The notes beneath the pieces are model-generated. The model was not told the DNA's origin. It did no database searches and worked only from the letters and a program-made list of their open reading frames with translations. 41,325 bases of DNA from the NCBI GenBank assembly GCA_040881685.1, contig JBBECS010000009.1, positions 1-41,325 of the forward strand. The letters run 5' to 3'. The translations under genes and the position numbers were made by a program. Of the stretch, positions 8,339-16,883 are shown piece by piece (position 1 is the first letter of the stretch; every line of letters starts with the position of its first letter). The stretch comes from Acidimicrobiia bacterium (lineage in GTDB: Bacteria > Actinomycetota > Acidimicrobiia > IMCC26256 > PALSA-555).

Positions 8339-8342
8339 CGCC

Positions 8343-9242
8343 CTAAGACTCACGCTCCTCGCGCACGTAGTCCCAGAGGCCATAGAAGTCCTTCCGGGTG
8401 TAGGCGACGCTCGTCGGGTCGGTGGACCAGTCGAACGGTCCAAGGTAGTGCTGACCCACGCCCACGCCGGTGCCCGCGCCCATGAGGCCGGGTGGCGGCG
8501 CGTCGAAGTACTGCTTCCAGAACCGCTCCGAGAAGAAGAGCGCGCAGTAGTCGAGGTACATGAACTCGTCGACGAACACGTAGCCCTGTTCGGTGAGGCG
8601 CGGCCAGAGATTCACGATGCAGTCGTGGAGGCTCGCCTGAAAGTCGACGTCCAGGAAGCACAACACGACGGGTTCGGTATGCGAGGGAAGCGTCTCGTTG
8701 AACCATCCCTTACGGAACTGGCATCGCCCGATGACCCCATGACGTCGCACGTTCTCCTGGACACGTTCGAGATCGCCGCGGAACATGCTTCGACTCTCGG
8801 GTTTGGCATGGTGGTCACCGGGCTCGGCGACAGGAAGACCCTCGAACGAGTCGTACACGATCAGGTCGCGTCCGACGATGTCGCAGATCAGCGACAGGTT
8901 GACCGTCGAGCCGCCGAGCCAACAGCCGCACTCAACGACGACACCGGCCGTCTCGGGCGGGATCTCGAGAAGCTTCGCGGCCATCGCGAGGTGCGCCTTG
9001 TACGAGGTGCCCGTCCTCACCTTTCTGGTGTTGCGGTACATGCGGTAGGCGAGCTTGAACTTCCTCCGCCAGTTCATCTGATAGCTGGGATGGATCCGGT
9101 GCTTGTCGAAGCCCCAGCGGGCGATGAGAAAGAGGGAGAGCACGTTGTAGACACCTCGGGCTGAACGAGTGGGGATCGCCAGCGAGCCCCACTCATGTTC
9201 AACCCAACCGTCCTGGCGATCGTCGATTGGCTCGGATTTCAC
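8343..9242 (-). CDS. TylF-type O-methyltransferase, last gene of the glycan operon
   Basis: This 299-residue SAM-dependent O-methyltransferase of the TylF family shows VVECGCWLGGSTVNLSLI (SAM loop), IVYDSFEGLP, LCFLDVDFQASLHDCI (acid metal ligands) and GYVFVDEF. The GTG at 9242 is chosen because AAAGG lies seven bases upstream; the frame is open much further only because it shadows the gene before it. It follows the first PhyH gene by 11 bases and is the distal gene of the minus-strand operon. It differs clearly in sequence from the plus-strand TylF protein, so the two probably methylate different positions or sugars. Confidence 0.87.
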   Translation of the reverse strand: MKSEPIDDRQDGWVEHEWGSLAIPTRSARGVYNVLSLFLIARWGFDKHRIHPSYQMNWRRKFKLAYRMYRNTRKVRTGTSYKAHLAMAAKLLEIPPETAGVVVECGCWLGGSTVNLSLICDIVGRDLIVYDSFEGLPVAEPGDHHAKPESRSMFRGDLERVQENVRRHGVIGRCQFRKGWFNETLPSHTEPVVLCFLDVDFQASLHDCIVNLWPRLTEQGYVFVDEFMYLDYCALFFSERFWKQYFDAPPPGLMGAGTGVGVGQHYLGPFDWSTDPTSVAYTRKDFYGLWDYVREERES

Positions 9243-9253
9243 GCGCGGGCCTT

Positions 9254-10255
9254 TCAGTATGCGATCGGTAGCGCCGTTGATGGGTACGCCGATGGCGCAG
9301 CGAACCACGCTTCGATCGCGTATCGCGCCCGGGTCATACCGGGATCGACGGCAGTCCGGTGCAAGAGCATGTGATCGAAGAGCAATGCGTCGCCGGGTGC
9401 GAACATCGGACGCATCGCGCCACCAAGCTCTCGCACCGTGCCTTCTCCGACGCTCCAGTCGAACGTGGCACCGTTGGTCCCGACCTCGACGATCGAGTCG
9501 AGTCGTCGGCCGACGATGTCGAGACCGGGAGCATCCAGTCCGCAGTGCGAGAGCGCGAGCCACACATTGATGCTGTGGATGTGTGCGCCGAGGAACGCGC
9601 CGTCCTGGTGCCAGTCCGGGGTGCCCGTAGGTTCGACCCGGCGCAATGTCCACTTGCTCGCGAGGAGCAGCGGCGCTTCGCCCAGATACGACGTCACGAG
9701 GTCGCGGACGCCGATCTCGTCGAACGCCTCGATCACGTCGAAGATCGTTCGCGGCGAGTCGACGGCCAGGATGCCTTGGCCTTCGTGGATCCACTCGCGT
9801 GGGACCTCTTCGCCGGCCCGAGGCTCGAAAGGTACGAACCATGGGGCCGTGTCGGACGCCGGCGCACCCTTCACGTACGCGTCGTACCCTGCGTAGGCGC
9901 GGTCAATGTCGGTGACGAACTGGTCGACCCGTGGTTGTTCGATGAGCCCTCGAACGAGGAGGCATCCGTGGTGCAGGATCCCGCTCCGCAGCACCTTCGT
10001 CGTGAGCTGGTCACGCGTGACCTCCGGAATCCCACGAACATGGCGGAATCGGTCTCGGGTCTTGGATGGCCAACGTCCACCCCGGTGAGGGGGACCCTCG
10101 GGGATCGGTGCATCCCGTCGCAGCGCCACGAGGCGGGCCTCGACGTCAGGGTTACGCCGACGCCGGTTCTCGCTCGTCAACGCATTGATTGCTTCGCGGA
10201 AGCGCCCGGCAGCCACGAGCTCGTCGATAGTGATGCTGTTCACGCTCGACGCCAC
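9254..10255 (-). CDS. phytanoyl-CoA dioxygenase (PhyH) family protein, copy 1 of 3
   Basis: This 333-residue protein is an Fe(II)/2-oxoglutarate oxygenase of PhyH type. The iron ligands are visible: His216 and Asp218 in DWHQDGAF and His299 in DHMLLHRT, with Arg311 as the likely 2-oxoglutarate anchor. Residues 10-50 form a helical TPR-like hairpin (ELVAAGRFREAINALTSEN) found in all three copies and not part of the usual PhyH core. The start is GTG at 10255; a second GTG four codons on is possible. PhyH enzymes hydroxylate lipids, natural products and sugar or amino-acid moieties. The setting between sugar genes suggests hydroxylation or desaturation of a glycan or its lipid, which is inference. 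Confidence 0.85.
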   Translation of the reverse strand: MASSVNSITIDELVAAGRFREAINALTSENRRRRNPDVEARLVALRRDAPIPEGPPHRGGRWPSKTRDRFRHVRGIPEVTRDQLTTKVLRSGILHHGCLLVRGLIEQPRVDQFVTDIDRAYAGYDAYVKGAPASDTAPWFVPFEPRAGEEVPREWIHEGQGILAVDSPRTIFDVIEAFDEIGVRDLVTSYLGEAPLLLASKWTLRRVEPTGTPDWHQDGAFLGAHIHSINVWLALSHCGLDAPGLDIVGRRLDSIVEVGTNGATFDWSVGEGTVRELGGAMRPMFAPGDALLFDHMLLHRTAVDPGMTRARYAIEAWFAAPSAYPSTALPIAY

Positions 10256-10286
10256 CGGGCGCAGGATATCGCAGGACGAATCCGGC

Positions 10287-11303
10287 TCAGTAGGCGATCG
10301 CGAGCTGATCAGCCGGATACGACGACGGCGCGGCGAACCAGGCTTCGATCGCGTAGCGATCTTGCGTCATGCCCGGGTGCACACCGGTGCGGTGCAGGAG
10401 CAGGTGGTCGAAGAGCAGCGCGTCGCCGGGCTCGAAGATGGGCTGGACGATGCCCTCTGGGGCGAGCTGGCTGACCGTCGATGCACCGACACTCCAATCG
10501 AACCCGGCGCCACTCGTGCCAGGGTCGATGATCCCGTCGAGCCGCCGCCCGACGAGGTCAAGGCCGGGCGCGTCCACTCCGCAGTGTGAGAGTGAGACCC
10601 AGACGTCCACACTCCGGATCCCGGCGCCCATGAACGCACCGTCCTGGTGCCAGTCCGGGTTGCCGCGTGGCTCGACGCGACGGAGGGTCGTCTTCATCGC
10701 GAGCAGCAGCGGTTGTTCCCCGAGGTAGTCGGTCAGCAGGCTGCGCATCCCGATCTCCTCGAACGTCTCTACGACGTCGAAGAACGCCCGTGGTGAGTCG
10801 GCCGCCAACACGCCGTCACCGCCACGAATCCACTCTCTGTGGATCTCGTGGTCCGGCCCGGGGTCGAAGCGCACGAACCACGGTGCAGTCTGTGACACCG
10901 GCGCTCCGTTCGCGTGGGCGTCGTATGCCGCGAACGCTCGGTCGATGTCGTCGACCAGCTGGTGGACCCGCTCAGGGCCGATGAGCCCGCGGACCAGGAG
11001 GCAGCCGTGGTGGAGGATCCCGCTGAGCAGCAACTCGGAGGTGAGCTGGTCGCGGGTCACCTCGGGGATGTTCGCCTCGTTGCTGAAGCGATCCGGCACG
11101 TGTGGAGGCCACGACGCGGCAGCGGCCGCCGTCGCGCCTCCCAAACCATCACGACGAAGCTCCAGCAGGCGCGCCTCGATCTCGGGATGGGGTCGCACTC
11201 TGTTCGCGTTGGTCAGGAGATCGATGGCCTCGGCGAATCGACCCTCGACGACGAGCGCCTCGGCGTGCCGACGGACTCGTGCGTGGCGGCGATGGATCAG
11301 CAA
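10287..11303 (-). CDS. PhyH family dioxygenase, copy 2 of 3
   Basis: This paralogue of 338 residues keeps the same layout: N-terminal helical hairpin (GRFAEAIDLLTNANR), conserved RDQL..GILHHGCLLVRGLI, the HxD iron motif in DWHQDGAFMG, the shared SLSHCGVDAPGLDLVGRRLD segment, and the distal HRTGVHPGMTQDRYAIEAWF. The start is uncertain. TTG at 11303, 14 bases after the previous stop with GGA upstream, fits the spacing and leaves the helical hairpin intact; the longer open frame overlaps copy 3. Copy 1 lies 31 bases downstream. The three proteins are similar enough to be tandem duplicates but differ in the loops around the active site, so different positions or substrates are likely. Confidence 0.82.
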   Translation of the reverse strand: MLIHRRHARVRRHAEALVVEGRFAEAIDLLTNANRVRPHPEIEARLLELRRDGLGGATAAAAASWPPHVPDRFSNEANIPEVTRDQLTSELLLSGILHHGCLLVRGLIGPERVHQLVDDIDRAFAAYDAHANGAPVSQTAPWFVRFDPGPDHEIHREWIRGGDGVLAADSPRAFFDVVETFEEIGMRSLLTDYLGEQPLLLAMKTTLRRVEPRGNPDWHQDGAFMGAGIRSVDVWVSLSHCGVDAPGLDLVGRRLDGIIDPGTSGAGFDWSVGASTVSQLAPEGIVQPIFEPGDALLFDHLLLHRTGVHPGMTQDRYAIEAWFAAPSSYPADQLAIAY

Positions 11304-11317
11304 GTTACGAGTTCCAG

Positions 11318-12328
11318 TCAGTAGGCGATCGCGATCTGGTCGTCCGGGTAGTTGGATGGGGAAGCGAACCATGCTTCGATCGCGTATCGGTCGCGTGTCA
11401 TCTCTGGACGCAACGCGGTGCGATGCAAGAGCATGTGGTCGAACATCAGCGCGTCGCCCGGCGCAAAGACCGGGCTTGCCACCTCTCCGCGCGCGACCTC
11501 TTCGGCAACGCTGTCTGCGACGCACCAGTCGAAGCGCGCATCCTCAGTGCCGACGGCGACGATCTGGTCGAGTCGACGGGACACCAAGTCGAGGCCGGGT
11601 GCGTCGACGCCGCAGTGTGACAACGAGAGCCAGATATCAACGCTGCGGATATCGCGCCCCATGAATGCGCCATCCTGGTGCCAGACCGGGTAGCTCTCCT
11701 CTTCGCGCGCACGCCGCAGCGTCCACTTCTGGGCGAGCATCACCGGTGGCTCTCCCAAAAAGCCGTTCACGAGGTCCCCGATACCGATCTCCTCGAACGC
11801 CTCGATCACGTCGAACAACACGGGCGGTGAGTCGACGGCGAGCACGCCACCGCCCGCGCGTCCCCATTGCCGGGGGATGATGTGTCCAGGCCCGGGGTCG
11901 AAGGGCACGAACCACGGCGTCACCTCGGCGAGCGGTGTGCCCTGCGCGTGGGCATCATGAGCCGCGATCGCATGCTCGATGTTGTCGATCAGGCCTTCGA
12001 CGCGCGGTTGACTGGCAAGACCGCGGACGAGGATGCATCCGTGCCGGAAGATCCCACTGCGGAGCGCATCGGGCGTGAGCTCCCCTGGCGTGATCTCGGG
12101 CGGATTGGCGGCGCCCCGGAAGCGGTCCTTGGTCTTGGGAGGCCATCTCCGCGGGCCGCTCGACGGGCCGAGGTGCGCGACAGCCGCAAGCCGGAGCTCG
12201 ACCAGGCGCACTTCGATTCCCGGGTCGCGGCGCGCGCGGTTGGCGATGGTCAGAGCCTCGATGGCCTCGAGCAGCCGGCCTGACTCGACAAGCTCGTCCG
12301 CCAACGTTCGGGGATCACGCGCAGTCAC
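11318..12328 (-). CDS. PhyH family dioxygenase, copy 3 of 3
   Basis: The first transcribed of the three paralogues, 336 residues. The iron motif is in VWHQDGAFMG, the distal ligand in DHMLLHRTALRPEMTRDRY, and the N-terminal hairpin reads LVESGRLLEAIEALTIANR. The GTG at 12328 overlaps the stop of the membrane protein gene by four bases (GTGA), which fixes the start and points to coupled translation. Compared with copies 1 and 2 it carries a Cys in FDWCVADS where the others have FDWSV, and a shorter, acidic insert before the HxD motif. All substrate statements are inference from context. Confidence 0.85.
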   Translation of the reverse strand: MTARDPRTLADELVESGRLLEAIEALTIANRARRDPGIEVRLVELRLAAVAHLGPSSGPRRWPPKTKDRFRGAANPPEITPGELTPDALRSGIFRHGCILVRGLASQPRVEGLIDNIEHAIAAHDAHAQGTPLAEVTPWFVPFDPGPGHIIPRQWGRAGGGVLAVDSPPVLFDVIEAFEEIGIGDLVNGFLGEPPVMLAQKWTLRRAREEESYPVWHQDGAFMGRDIRSVDIWLSLSHCGVDAPGLDLVSRRLDQIVAVGTEDARFDWCVADSVAEEVARGEVASPVFAPGDALMFDHMLLHRTALRPEMTRDRYAIEAWFASPSNYPDDQIAIAY

Positions 12329-13782
12329 GGTGTAGCTTCGTCCCGATCGGCGCCGGCACGCGCCGGCCGACACACGATACCGAGCATCTCCTTCGGCGCG
12401 GGGATGCCGAAGCGGCGGGGCAGGGCGCCATCAGCCATGAGGTCTTGGAGGAGCGCGACGTTGATCTGTGGTGCAAGGTCGGGGCTCGGCATGGCGTTCC
12501 CGGCCACGCGGCGTCCGCTGCCGCAACCGTCGTCCAGCACGGTCACCACCTGTTGTACGGAAGCCTTCACCTGGGCGGCCCAGTCCTCGCTGAACTGTCG
12601 GACCGGGTTGAACTGCCCGAGGTTCAACACGAAGACGCCGACCAACCCGGCCACCGCCGCGGCGCCAGCGACTCGGTTCAGCTGCTCCCGGGGTGAACGC
12701 AACGAGGCGACGATCGCCGGCGCGAAGGCCAGCAGCAGGAACATCGCGATCCATTGCACGTACCTGGATCCGGGAAGCTGTGACGGAGCGATGAGGAACG
12801 AACGTCCTCTTGCGAGCGCGGCGGTGCCGAACGCGGCCGCGGCGAGCCCGGCGCCGAGTCCGATGATGGTGCGCCGGTCGAGACGGTGTCGTAGCGCGCC
12901 GAACAGCACACAACCCGTGGCGGTGGCAAGGGCGATGGCTCCTACCCATGTGCGATCAAGTGGGATCGTCGGATTCGCCGGCGTGAGCTCGACGACTGAG
13001 CGCGTCTCACCGCCCCCGATGAGTCCGCCCGCCGAGACGAGGAACAACCTCGTCGCGAACTTGAACATCGTGTCGAACGATGCCGACACCTGAACTCCCT
13101 GGTCACCGAACATCAGCCACCCAAGGCCGACCAGCGCTGGAGCCCAGAGGCTGGCAACCACGAAACGCATCGGCCAGAGGAAGGCGAGGAGAACGGTCAC
13201 GAACACGCCGCCGATGATCGCGACTCCGCTGTCCGCCGCAATCGCGAGTACCAATAGGGCCGCGATCAACGTCGCGGACTTCGGTGTCCTTTGATCACCC
13301 AGTACCACATACGCCGCGAAGAAACACGCGGCGAGGCAGAAGTTGATCCCGAGCTGGAACTCCCACACCACATTTTGTCCACCGGGTCCGAAGTACGTGA
13401 CGACGAGTGCCGCGAGAAGCGCGAGCAATGTGGGTACGCCCAAACGGCGCAGCACCAGGGCAATTCCGATCTGCATCGCCGCAACGCTGGCCATGAATGC
13501 AACCCAGATGAGCTGGTGCCCCTCCAGCCCGAACCACGCACGTTGCAGCCGGTACAAGATGTACGACGGCACCTCGAGGTGCCCTTGATGACCGGAGAAC
13601 ATCTCGGTCCACGAACCGAGCGACTTGTCGATCATCGTCCACTCGTCGTAGTAGTACCAATGGTCCTGGTACCACGTCGCGATCCAGAGCATCCCCGCGA
13701 GCGGGAACGCGACCCACACCGCGATTCGCATGGCATCGGCGCGAGACGTCGAGCGCAGCCGAGCGACGAACCCTCCGATCAC
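12325..13782 (-). CDS. polytopic membrane protein, GT-C glycosyltransferase-like
   Basis: The 485-residue protein has about ten hydrophobic segments. After the first (residues about 18-36) comes an outside loop with DHWYYYDEWT; an acidic pair in the first loop is typical of GT-C glycosyltransferases that use polyprenyl-phosphate sugars. A large soluble C-terminal part (from about residue 410) has three cysteines. I cannot name the family with certainty; flippase or polymerase functions are alternatives. The start is GTG at 13782, 13 bases after the previous stop; an ATG 17 codons in (MRIAVWVAF) is also possible. Its place between the epimerase and the dioxygenases suggests transfer of a sugar to the growing glycan outside the membrane. 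Confidence 0.72.
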   Translation of the reverse strand: MIGGFVARLRSTSRADAMRIAVWVAFPLAGMLWIATWYQDHWYYYDEWTMIDKSLGSWTEMFSGHQGHLEVPSYILYRLQRAWFGLEGHQLIWVAFMASVAAMQIGIALVLRRLGVPTLLALLAALVVTYFGPGGQNVVWEFQLGINFCLAACFFAAYVVLGDQRTPKSATLIAALLVLAIAADSGVAIIGGVFVTVLLAFLWPMRFVVASLWAPALVGLGWLMFGDQGVQVSASFDTMFKFATRLFLVSAGGLIGGGETRSVVELTPANPTIPLDRTWVGAIALATATGCVLFGALRHRLDRRTIIGLGAGLAAAAFGTAALARGRSFLIAPSQLPGSRYVQWIAMFLLLAFAPAIVASLRSPREQLNRVAGAAAVAGLVGVFVLNLGQFNPVRQFSEDWAAQVKASVQQVVTVLDDGCGSGRRVAGNAMPSPDLAPQINVALLQDLMADGALPRRFGIPAPKEMLGIVCRPARAGADRDEATP

Positions 13783-13795
13783 TGGCGCCGTCGAC

Positions 13796-14830
13796 TCAGA
13801 TCAAGCCGTTGTCGATCGCGTCGACAACCCAGGGCACGACCTCGTCAAGCATCTCGTCGAGCGTCGTCGTTGCCTCGAAGCCGAGCACGCGACGTGCCTT
13901 CTCGACCGAAGGGACCCGCTTCTGCACGTCGTACTCGAACGCCCTTCCCGTGACGTACCGAAAGGGGGCGTCGGGACCGCGGAGTCGATGCCAGATGCTC
14001 TCCGCGAGCTCCAGCACCGTCGTCGACTGCGCTGTCGAGAGGTTGAAGTCGTCGTTGAGCGCGTCGGGGTGTTCCATCGCGGTGACGGTGCCCTTGGCCA
14101 GGTCACCGCCGTAGGTGTAATGACGGATCTGGTTGCCCTCGCCGAGGATGTGGAGCGGGTCCTGGCCCTTGACGATCTTCTGGATGAGGTCCGGCACGAC
14201 GTGGCTCATGGCGAGCTTGATGTTGCCGCTCAGCACCTCGACGTCGGATCGGGCCCGGATCTCGCCGATGCCCACGCAGTTGAACGGCCGGCAGATCGTG
14301 TACGGCAGCTCGTACTGGGTATGGGCAGCTCGCGCGTAGTACTCGACCGCGAGCTTCTGGAAGCCGTACGAGGAGATCGGCGGCGGGATCTCGCGCTCTT
14401 GGCCCTCGTACGACGGCCACGAGTCGGCCGACTCGAAGACCATCGACGAGCTCATGTACGTGACCTTGCGAAGGCGTCCTTCCCGATGCGCGACGATCGC
14501 GGCGTCGCACGACGAGGCCATGATCCGCTCGTTGGTCGCCAGGAGGTCGTACCCGAACGTGTGAAAGTAGGAGATGCCACCGATGAGCGCGGCCCCGGCG
14601 ATGAAGTGGTCGCAGTTGCGCAACGTCTCGGTCATCAGCTCGACATCGCGGGCGTCGCCCTCGATCAGCTGGTAGTCGGGATGATCGTCGTAGGACTTCG
14701 CGATCTTCCCGTACTTGGAGTGGTTGTCGATGCCGATGACCTGGTAGCCGCGCGCCAGCAGCTCCTCGACGACGTATCCGCCGATGAAGCCGGCTGCACC
14801 GGTCACGAGGACCCTCTGGTCGCCGGTCAA
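13796..14830 (-). CDS. NAD-dependent epimerase/dehydratase (extended SDR)
   Basis: This 344-residue nucleotide-sugar enzyme has the Rossmann motif GAAGFIG at residues 11-17 and the catalytic pair Tyr155/Lys159 in SSYGFQK, with SSSM upstream supplying the catalytic Ser. GIDNHSKYGK after the second strand fits NAD binding. Extended SDR enzymes of this kind epimerise, dehydrate or decarboxylate UDP-, GDP- or dTDP-sugars. The TTG at 14830 overlaps the stop of the GT2 gene by four bases (TTGA). The long frame beyond it overlaps that gene and is a shadow. Pairing with a nucleotide-sugar dehydrogenase hints at an epimerised or decarboxylated uronic acid, but the exact sugar cannot be told. Confidence 0.85.
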   Translation of the reverse strand: MTGDQRVLVTGAAGFIGGYVVEELLARGYQVIGIDNHSKYGKIAKSYDDHPDYQLIEGDARDVELMTETLRNCDHFIAGAALIGGISYFHTFGYDLLATNERIMASSCDAAIVAHREGRLRKVTYMSSSMVFESADSWPSYEGQEREIPPPISSYGFQKLAVEYYARAAHTQYELPYTICRPFNCVGIGEIRARSDVEVLSGNIKLAMSHVVPDLIQKIVKGQDPLHILGEGNQIRHYTYGGDLAKGTVTAMEHPDALNDDFNLSTAQSTTVLELAESIWHRLRGPDAPFRYVTGRAFEYDVQKRVPSVEKARRVLGFEATTTLDEMLDEVVPWVVDAIDNGLI

Positions 14831-15579
14831 CGTGCTTCTCCCGTGGCCCTTCGCAGCTGACCGATCGACAGCTTCCGCCCGAACGCGAAGCGGTACCACC
14901 GCAAGTAGCGCGGGAGCCATCGCAGCACCTTGAAGTTCGACGTGCCCTTCGCGCGCTCGAGCCAGATCGTGGGGATCTCCGCGGTTCGGAGCCGGAGTCG
15001 CCGTGCCTTGGCCACCAGCTCGATCCCGATCTCGAAACCGGTCTCCGACTGGATGCCCACATCGCGTACGAAGTTGGTGGAGTACGCCTTGAACGAGTTC
15101 GTCGCGTCGCGCGTGCCGACTCGCGCGAGCCAGTACAGCGTCAGCCCCGCGAAGTTCGACAGGAAGGTCTTGAACGGTGATCCGCCGATCTGCTGGCCAC
15201 CACTCATGTAGCGAGAAGCCGCGGCGATGACGACACCTCGCTCCACGAGCTTGCACAGTTCGTCGATCTGCTCGGCGTCGTCACTGCCGTCGGCCATCGT
15301 CACGACGGCGACTGGCGCGCGCGTCTGGTCTATGCCGCACCGGATGGCGCGCGCCGGCCCAGCCCCGAGCGTGTTCATGACCGGGATGACGCGGGAGTCA
15401 GCAGCCGAGTACTTCTCGAGGAACGGGAGTGTGGTGTCGGCATCGTCGTCGTACACGACCAGGATCTCGAACGGCAGCTCGACCCCCTCGACGATGCGGT
15501 CGAGGCACCAGATGATGGTCTCGCCTTCGTTCTTGACCGGGATCACCACCGAGACCCGCGGTGTTTCAAGCTCGTTCAT
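14827..15579 (-). CDS. GT2 glycosyltransferase, dolichyl-phosphate-mannose-synthase-like
   Basis: This 250-residue family 2 glycosyltransferase starts with RVSVVIPVKNEGETI and carries VVYDDDADTT (metal/nucleotide-binding acidic residues), ADGSDD and a conserved SRYMSGGQ. There is no C-terminal membrane pair, so it resembles the soluble DPM1 type that moves a sugar to polyprenyl phosphate. That donor would suit the GT-C-like membrane protein encoded two genes downstream. The ATG at 15579 overlaps the preceding stop (ATGA). Substrate specificity is not visible. Confidence 0.85.
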   Translation of the reverse strand: MNELETPRVSVVIPVKNEGETIIWCLDRIVEGVELPFEILVVYDDDADTTLPFLEKYSAADSRVIPVMNTLGAGPARAIRCGIDQTRAPVAVVTMADGSDDAEQIDELCKLVERGVVIAAASRYMSGGQQIGGSPFKTFLSNFAGLTLYWLARVGTRDATNSFKAYSTNFVRDVGIQSETGFEIGIELVAKARRLRLRTAEIPTIWLERAKGTSNFKVLRWLPRYLRWYRFAFGRKLSIGQLRRATGEAR

Positions 15580-16778
15580 ACCTGGACGCCGCGGTCTCGC
15601 AGGTTCCAGATGTCCACAATCGGGACCTCGGTCTCGATGTCACGGTACGCGCGGTGCGGTGCGCCGATGATGAGGAGATCGGCCTCGCGCAGCACTTCGT
15701 CGAGGGGCACGAGCGATGGATCGATGGTCACGTAGGGATCGGTGGTCAGCACGCGTTCGGCCTTGAACCCCAAGATGCGCTTCAGCTTGTAGCTGAGGCT
15801 CGACCGAATGTCGTCGGACTCGGCCTTGAACGACATCCCGAGGATGCCGACGGTCATGCTCGCGAGGTCGTACCTGCGCTCGAGCCGGGCCACCACGTAG
15901 AGAGGGAGGCCTTCATTGGTGTTGACGCTGGCCTGACCGAGCTGGAAGTTGTTGTTGTTGAACGCCGCGAGCTGCATCGTGTCCTTGAACAGGCAGGGTC
16001 CGGCGGCAAATCCGGCGCGTGGCAGGTCTGCGGCCCGGGGGTAGTTGTAGGTGAGGGCCGAGCGGATGCGCTCGTAGTCGAGGCCGAAGTCGTTGGCCAT
16101 CATGTAGAGCTGGTTGGCGGTGGCGAATTTGATGTACCGCCAGGTGTTCGTGAACAGCTTGGCAAGCTCCGCTTCCTCCGGCTCCAGGTACACCATGTCG
16201 TCGGTCAGCACGCGCAGCAGCTTCGTGGCGCGCTCGGAGGCCCGTTCCGTGCGAGCCGCGATGATCTGGGGTAGCTCACAGAGCTCGGTCATCGCCTCAC
16301 CCTCGGCAATGCGCTCCGGACAGAAGGCGACGTCGACGTCGACCCCGAGGCGTGCGACGAGGTTCTCCACCATCGCGGTGACACCGGGGTACACGGTGCT
16401 CCGAAGTACGAGAAGCTGGCCGTCGACCAGGCTCTCGGCGATCTCCGCGATCGCCACCTGCATCGCCTTGAGATCGGGGTTGAGGTGCTCGTCGATCGGG
16501 GTGCCGATCACGACCACGACATGCTCCGCGTGGGCAACGAGTGCCGGGTCGGTCGTCGCCCGCAGACGGCCCGCCTCGAGCACGCGTGCGAGCACCTTGA
16601 CCGCGCCGCGCTCCTCGAAGGGCAGGATCCCGGCGTTGACCTTGTCGACCGCGATCGCGTTGACGTCGAAGAGTGTGACGTCGAGCCCGCGATCTGCGCT
16701 TACGAGCGCGAACGGAAGCCCCACGTGACCACAGCCGCCCACCACCGCGACGTCGACCGAGAAGCGCGAACTGCTCAT
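15576..16778 (-). CDS. nucleotide-sugar dehydrogenase (UDP-glucose/UDP-ManNAc dehydrogenase family)
   Basis: This 400-residue enzyme oxidises the C6 alcohol of a UDP- or GDP-sugar to a uronic acid in two NAD-dependent steps. The NAD fold is at residues 11-24 (GGCGHVG), the catalytic Cys262 sits in AGPCLFKDT, and FTNTWRYIKFATANQ is the typical dimer helix. The C-terminal domain (from about residue 310) has the usual GMSFKAESDDIRSS. The ATG at 16778 overlaps the stop of a 13-residue leaderless uORF. It leads the glycan operon. A UDP-GlcNAc 2-epimerase gene elsewhere in the window (32226-33350) could supply UDP-ManNAc, but the link is only inference. Confidence 0.87.
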   Translation of the reverse strand: MSSSRFSVDVAVVGGCGHVGLPFALVSADRGLDVTLFDVNAIAVDKVNAGILPFEERGAVKVLARVLEAGRLRATTDPALVAHAEHVVVVIGTPIDEHLNPDLKAMQVAIAEIAESLVDGQLLVLRSTVYPGVTAMVENLVARLGVDVDVAFCPERIAEGEAMTELCELPQIIAARTERASERATKLLRVLTDDMVYLEPEEAELAKLFTNTWRYIKFATANQLYMMANDFGLDYERIRSALTYNYPRAADLPRAGFAAGPCLFKDTMQLAAFNNNNFQLGQASVNTNEGLPLYVVARLERRYDLASMTVGILGMSFKAESDDIRSSLSYKLKRILGFKAERVLTTDPYVTIDPSLVPLDEVLREADLLIIGAPHRAYRDIETEVPIVDIWNLRDRGVQV

Positions 16779-16816
16779 TCCGCCCGCGACTGGTAGTGGA
16801 CAGAGACCCTTGCCAT
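16775..16816 (-). CDS. possible leaderless uORF, 13 residues, coupled to the dehydrogenase gene
   Basis: Reading MARVSVHYQSRAE, this short frame begins at an ATG eight bases after a TACGCT hexamer. Its TGA overlaps the dehydrogenase ATG as ATGA. A ribosome ending here would be placed directly on the next start. The peptide has no run of one amino acid, so classical attenuation is not suggested. Coding status rests on layout only. Confidence 0.4.
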   Translation of the reverse strand: MARVSVHYQSRAE

Positions 16817-16824
16817 GGGGCACA

Positions 16825-16830
16825 AGCGTA
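16825..16830 (-). promoter_or_regulatory. -10 element for the glycan operon
   Basis: TACGCT on the minus strand, eight bases before the uORF ATG at 16816 and about 47 bases before the dehydrogenase start. Divergent from the -10 at 16871-16876. Confidence 0.42.
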
Positions 16831-16870
16831 CGCCGCCGCCGCCGTCCGGCGCCGAAGAGCGGCACCGCCG

Positions 16871-16876
16871 TAGCAT
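16871..16876 (+). promoter_or_regulatory. leaderless -10 element for the SAM methyltransferase
   Basis: TAGCAT is followed by CCAGACG and the GTG at 16884, which decides the start of this gene. Confidence 0.5.
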
Positions 16877-16883
16877 CCAGACG

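Noticed and set aside
9243-9842. Extension of the TylF-type frame upstream to 9842
   Set aside because: It overlaps the first PhyH gene in another frame, and the translation loses all family likeness before the GTG at 9242.
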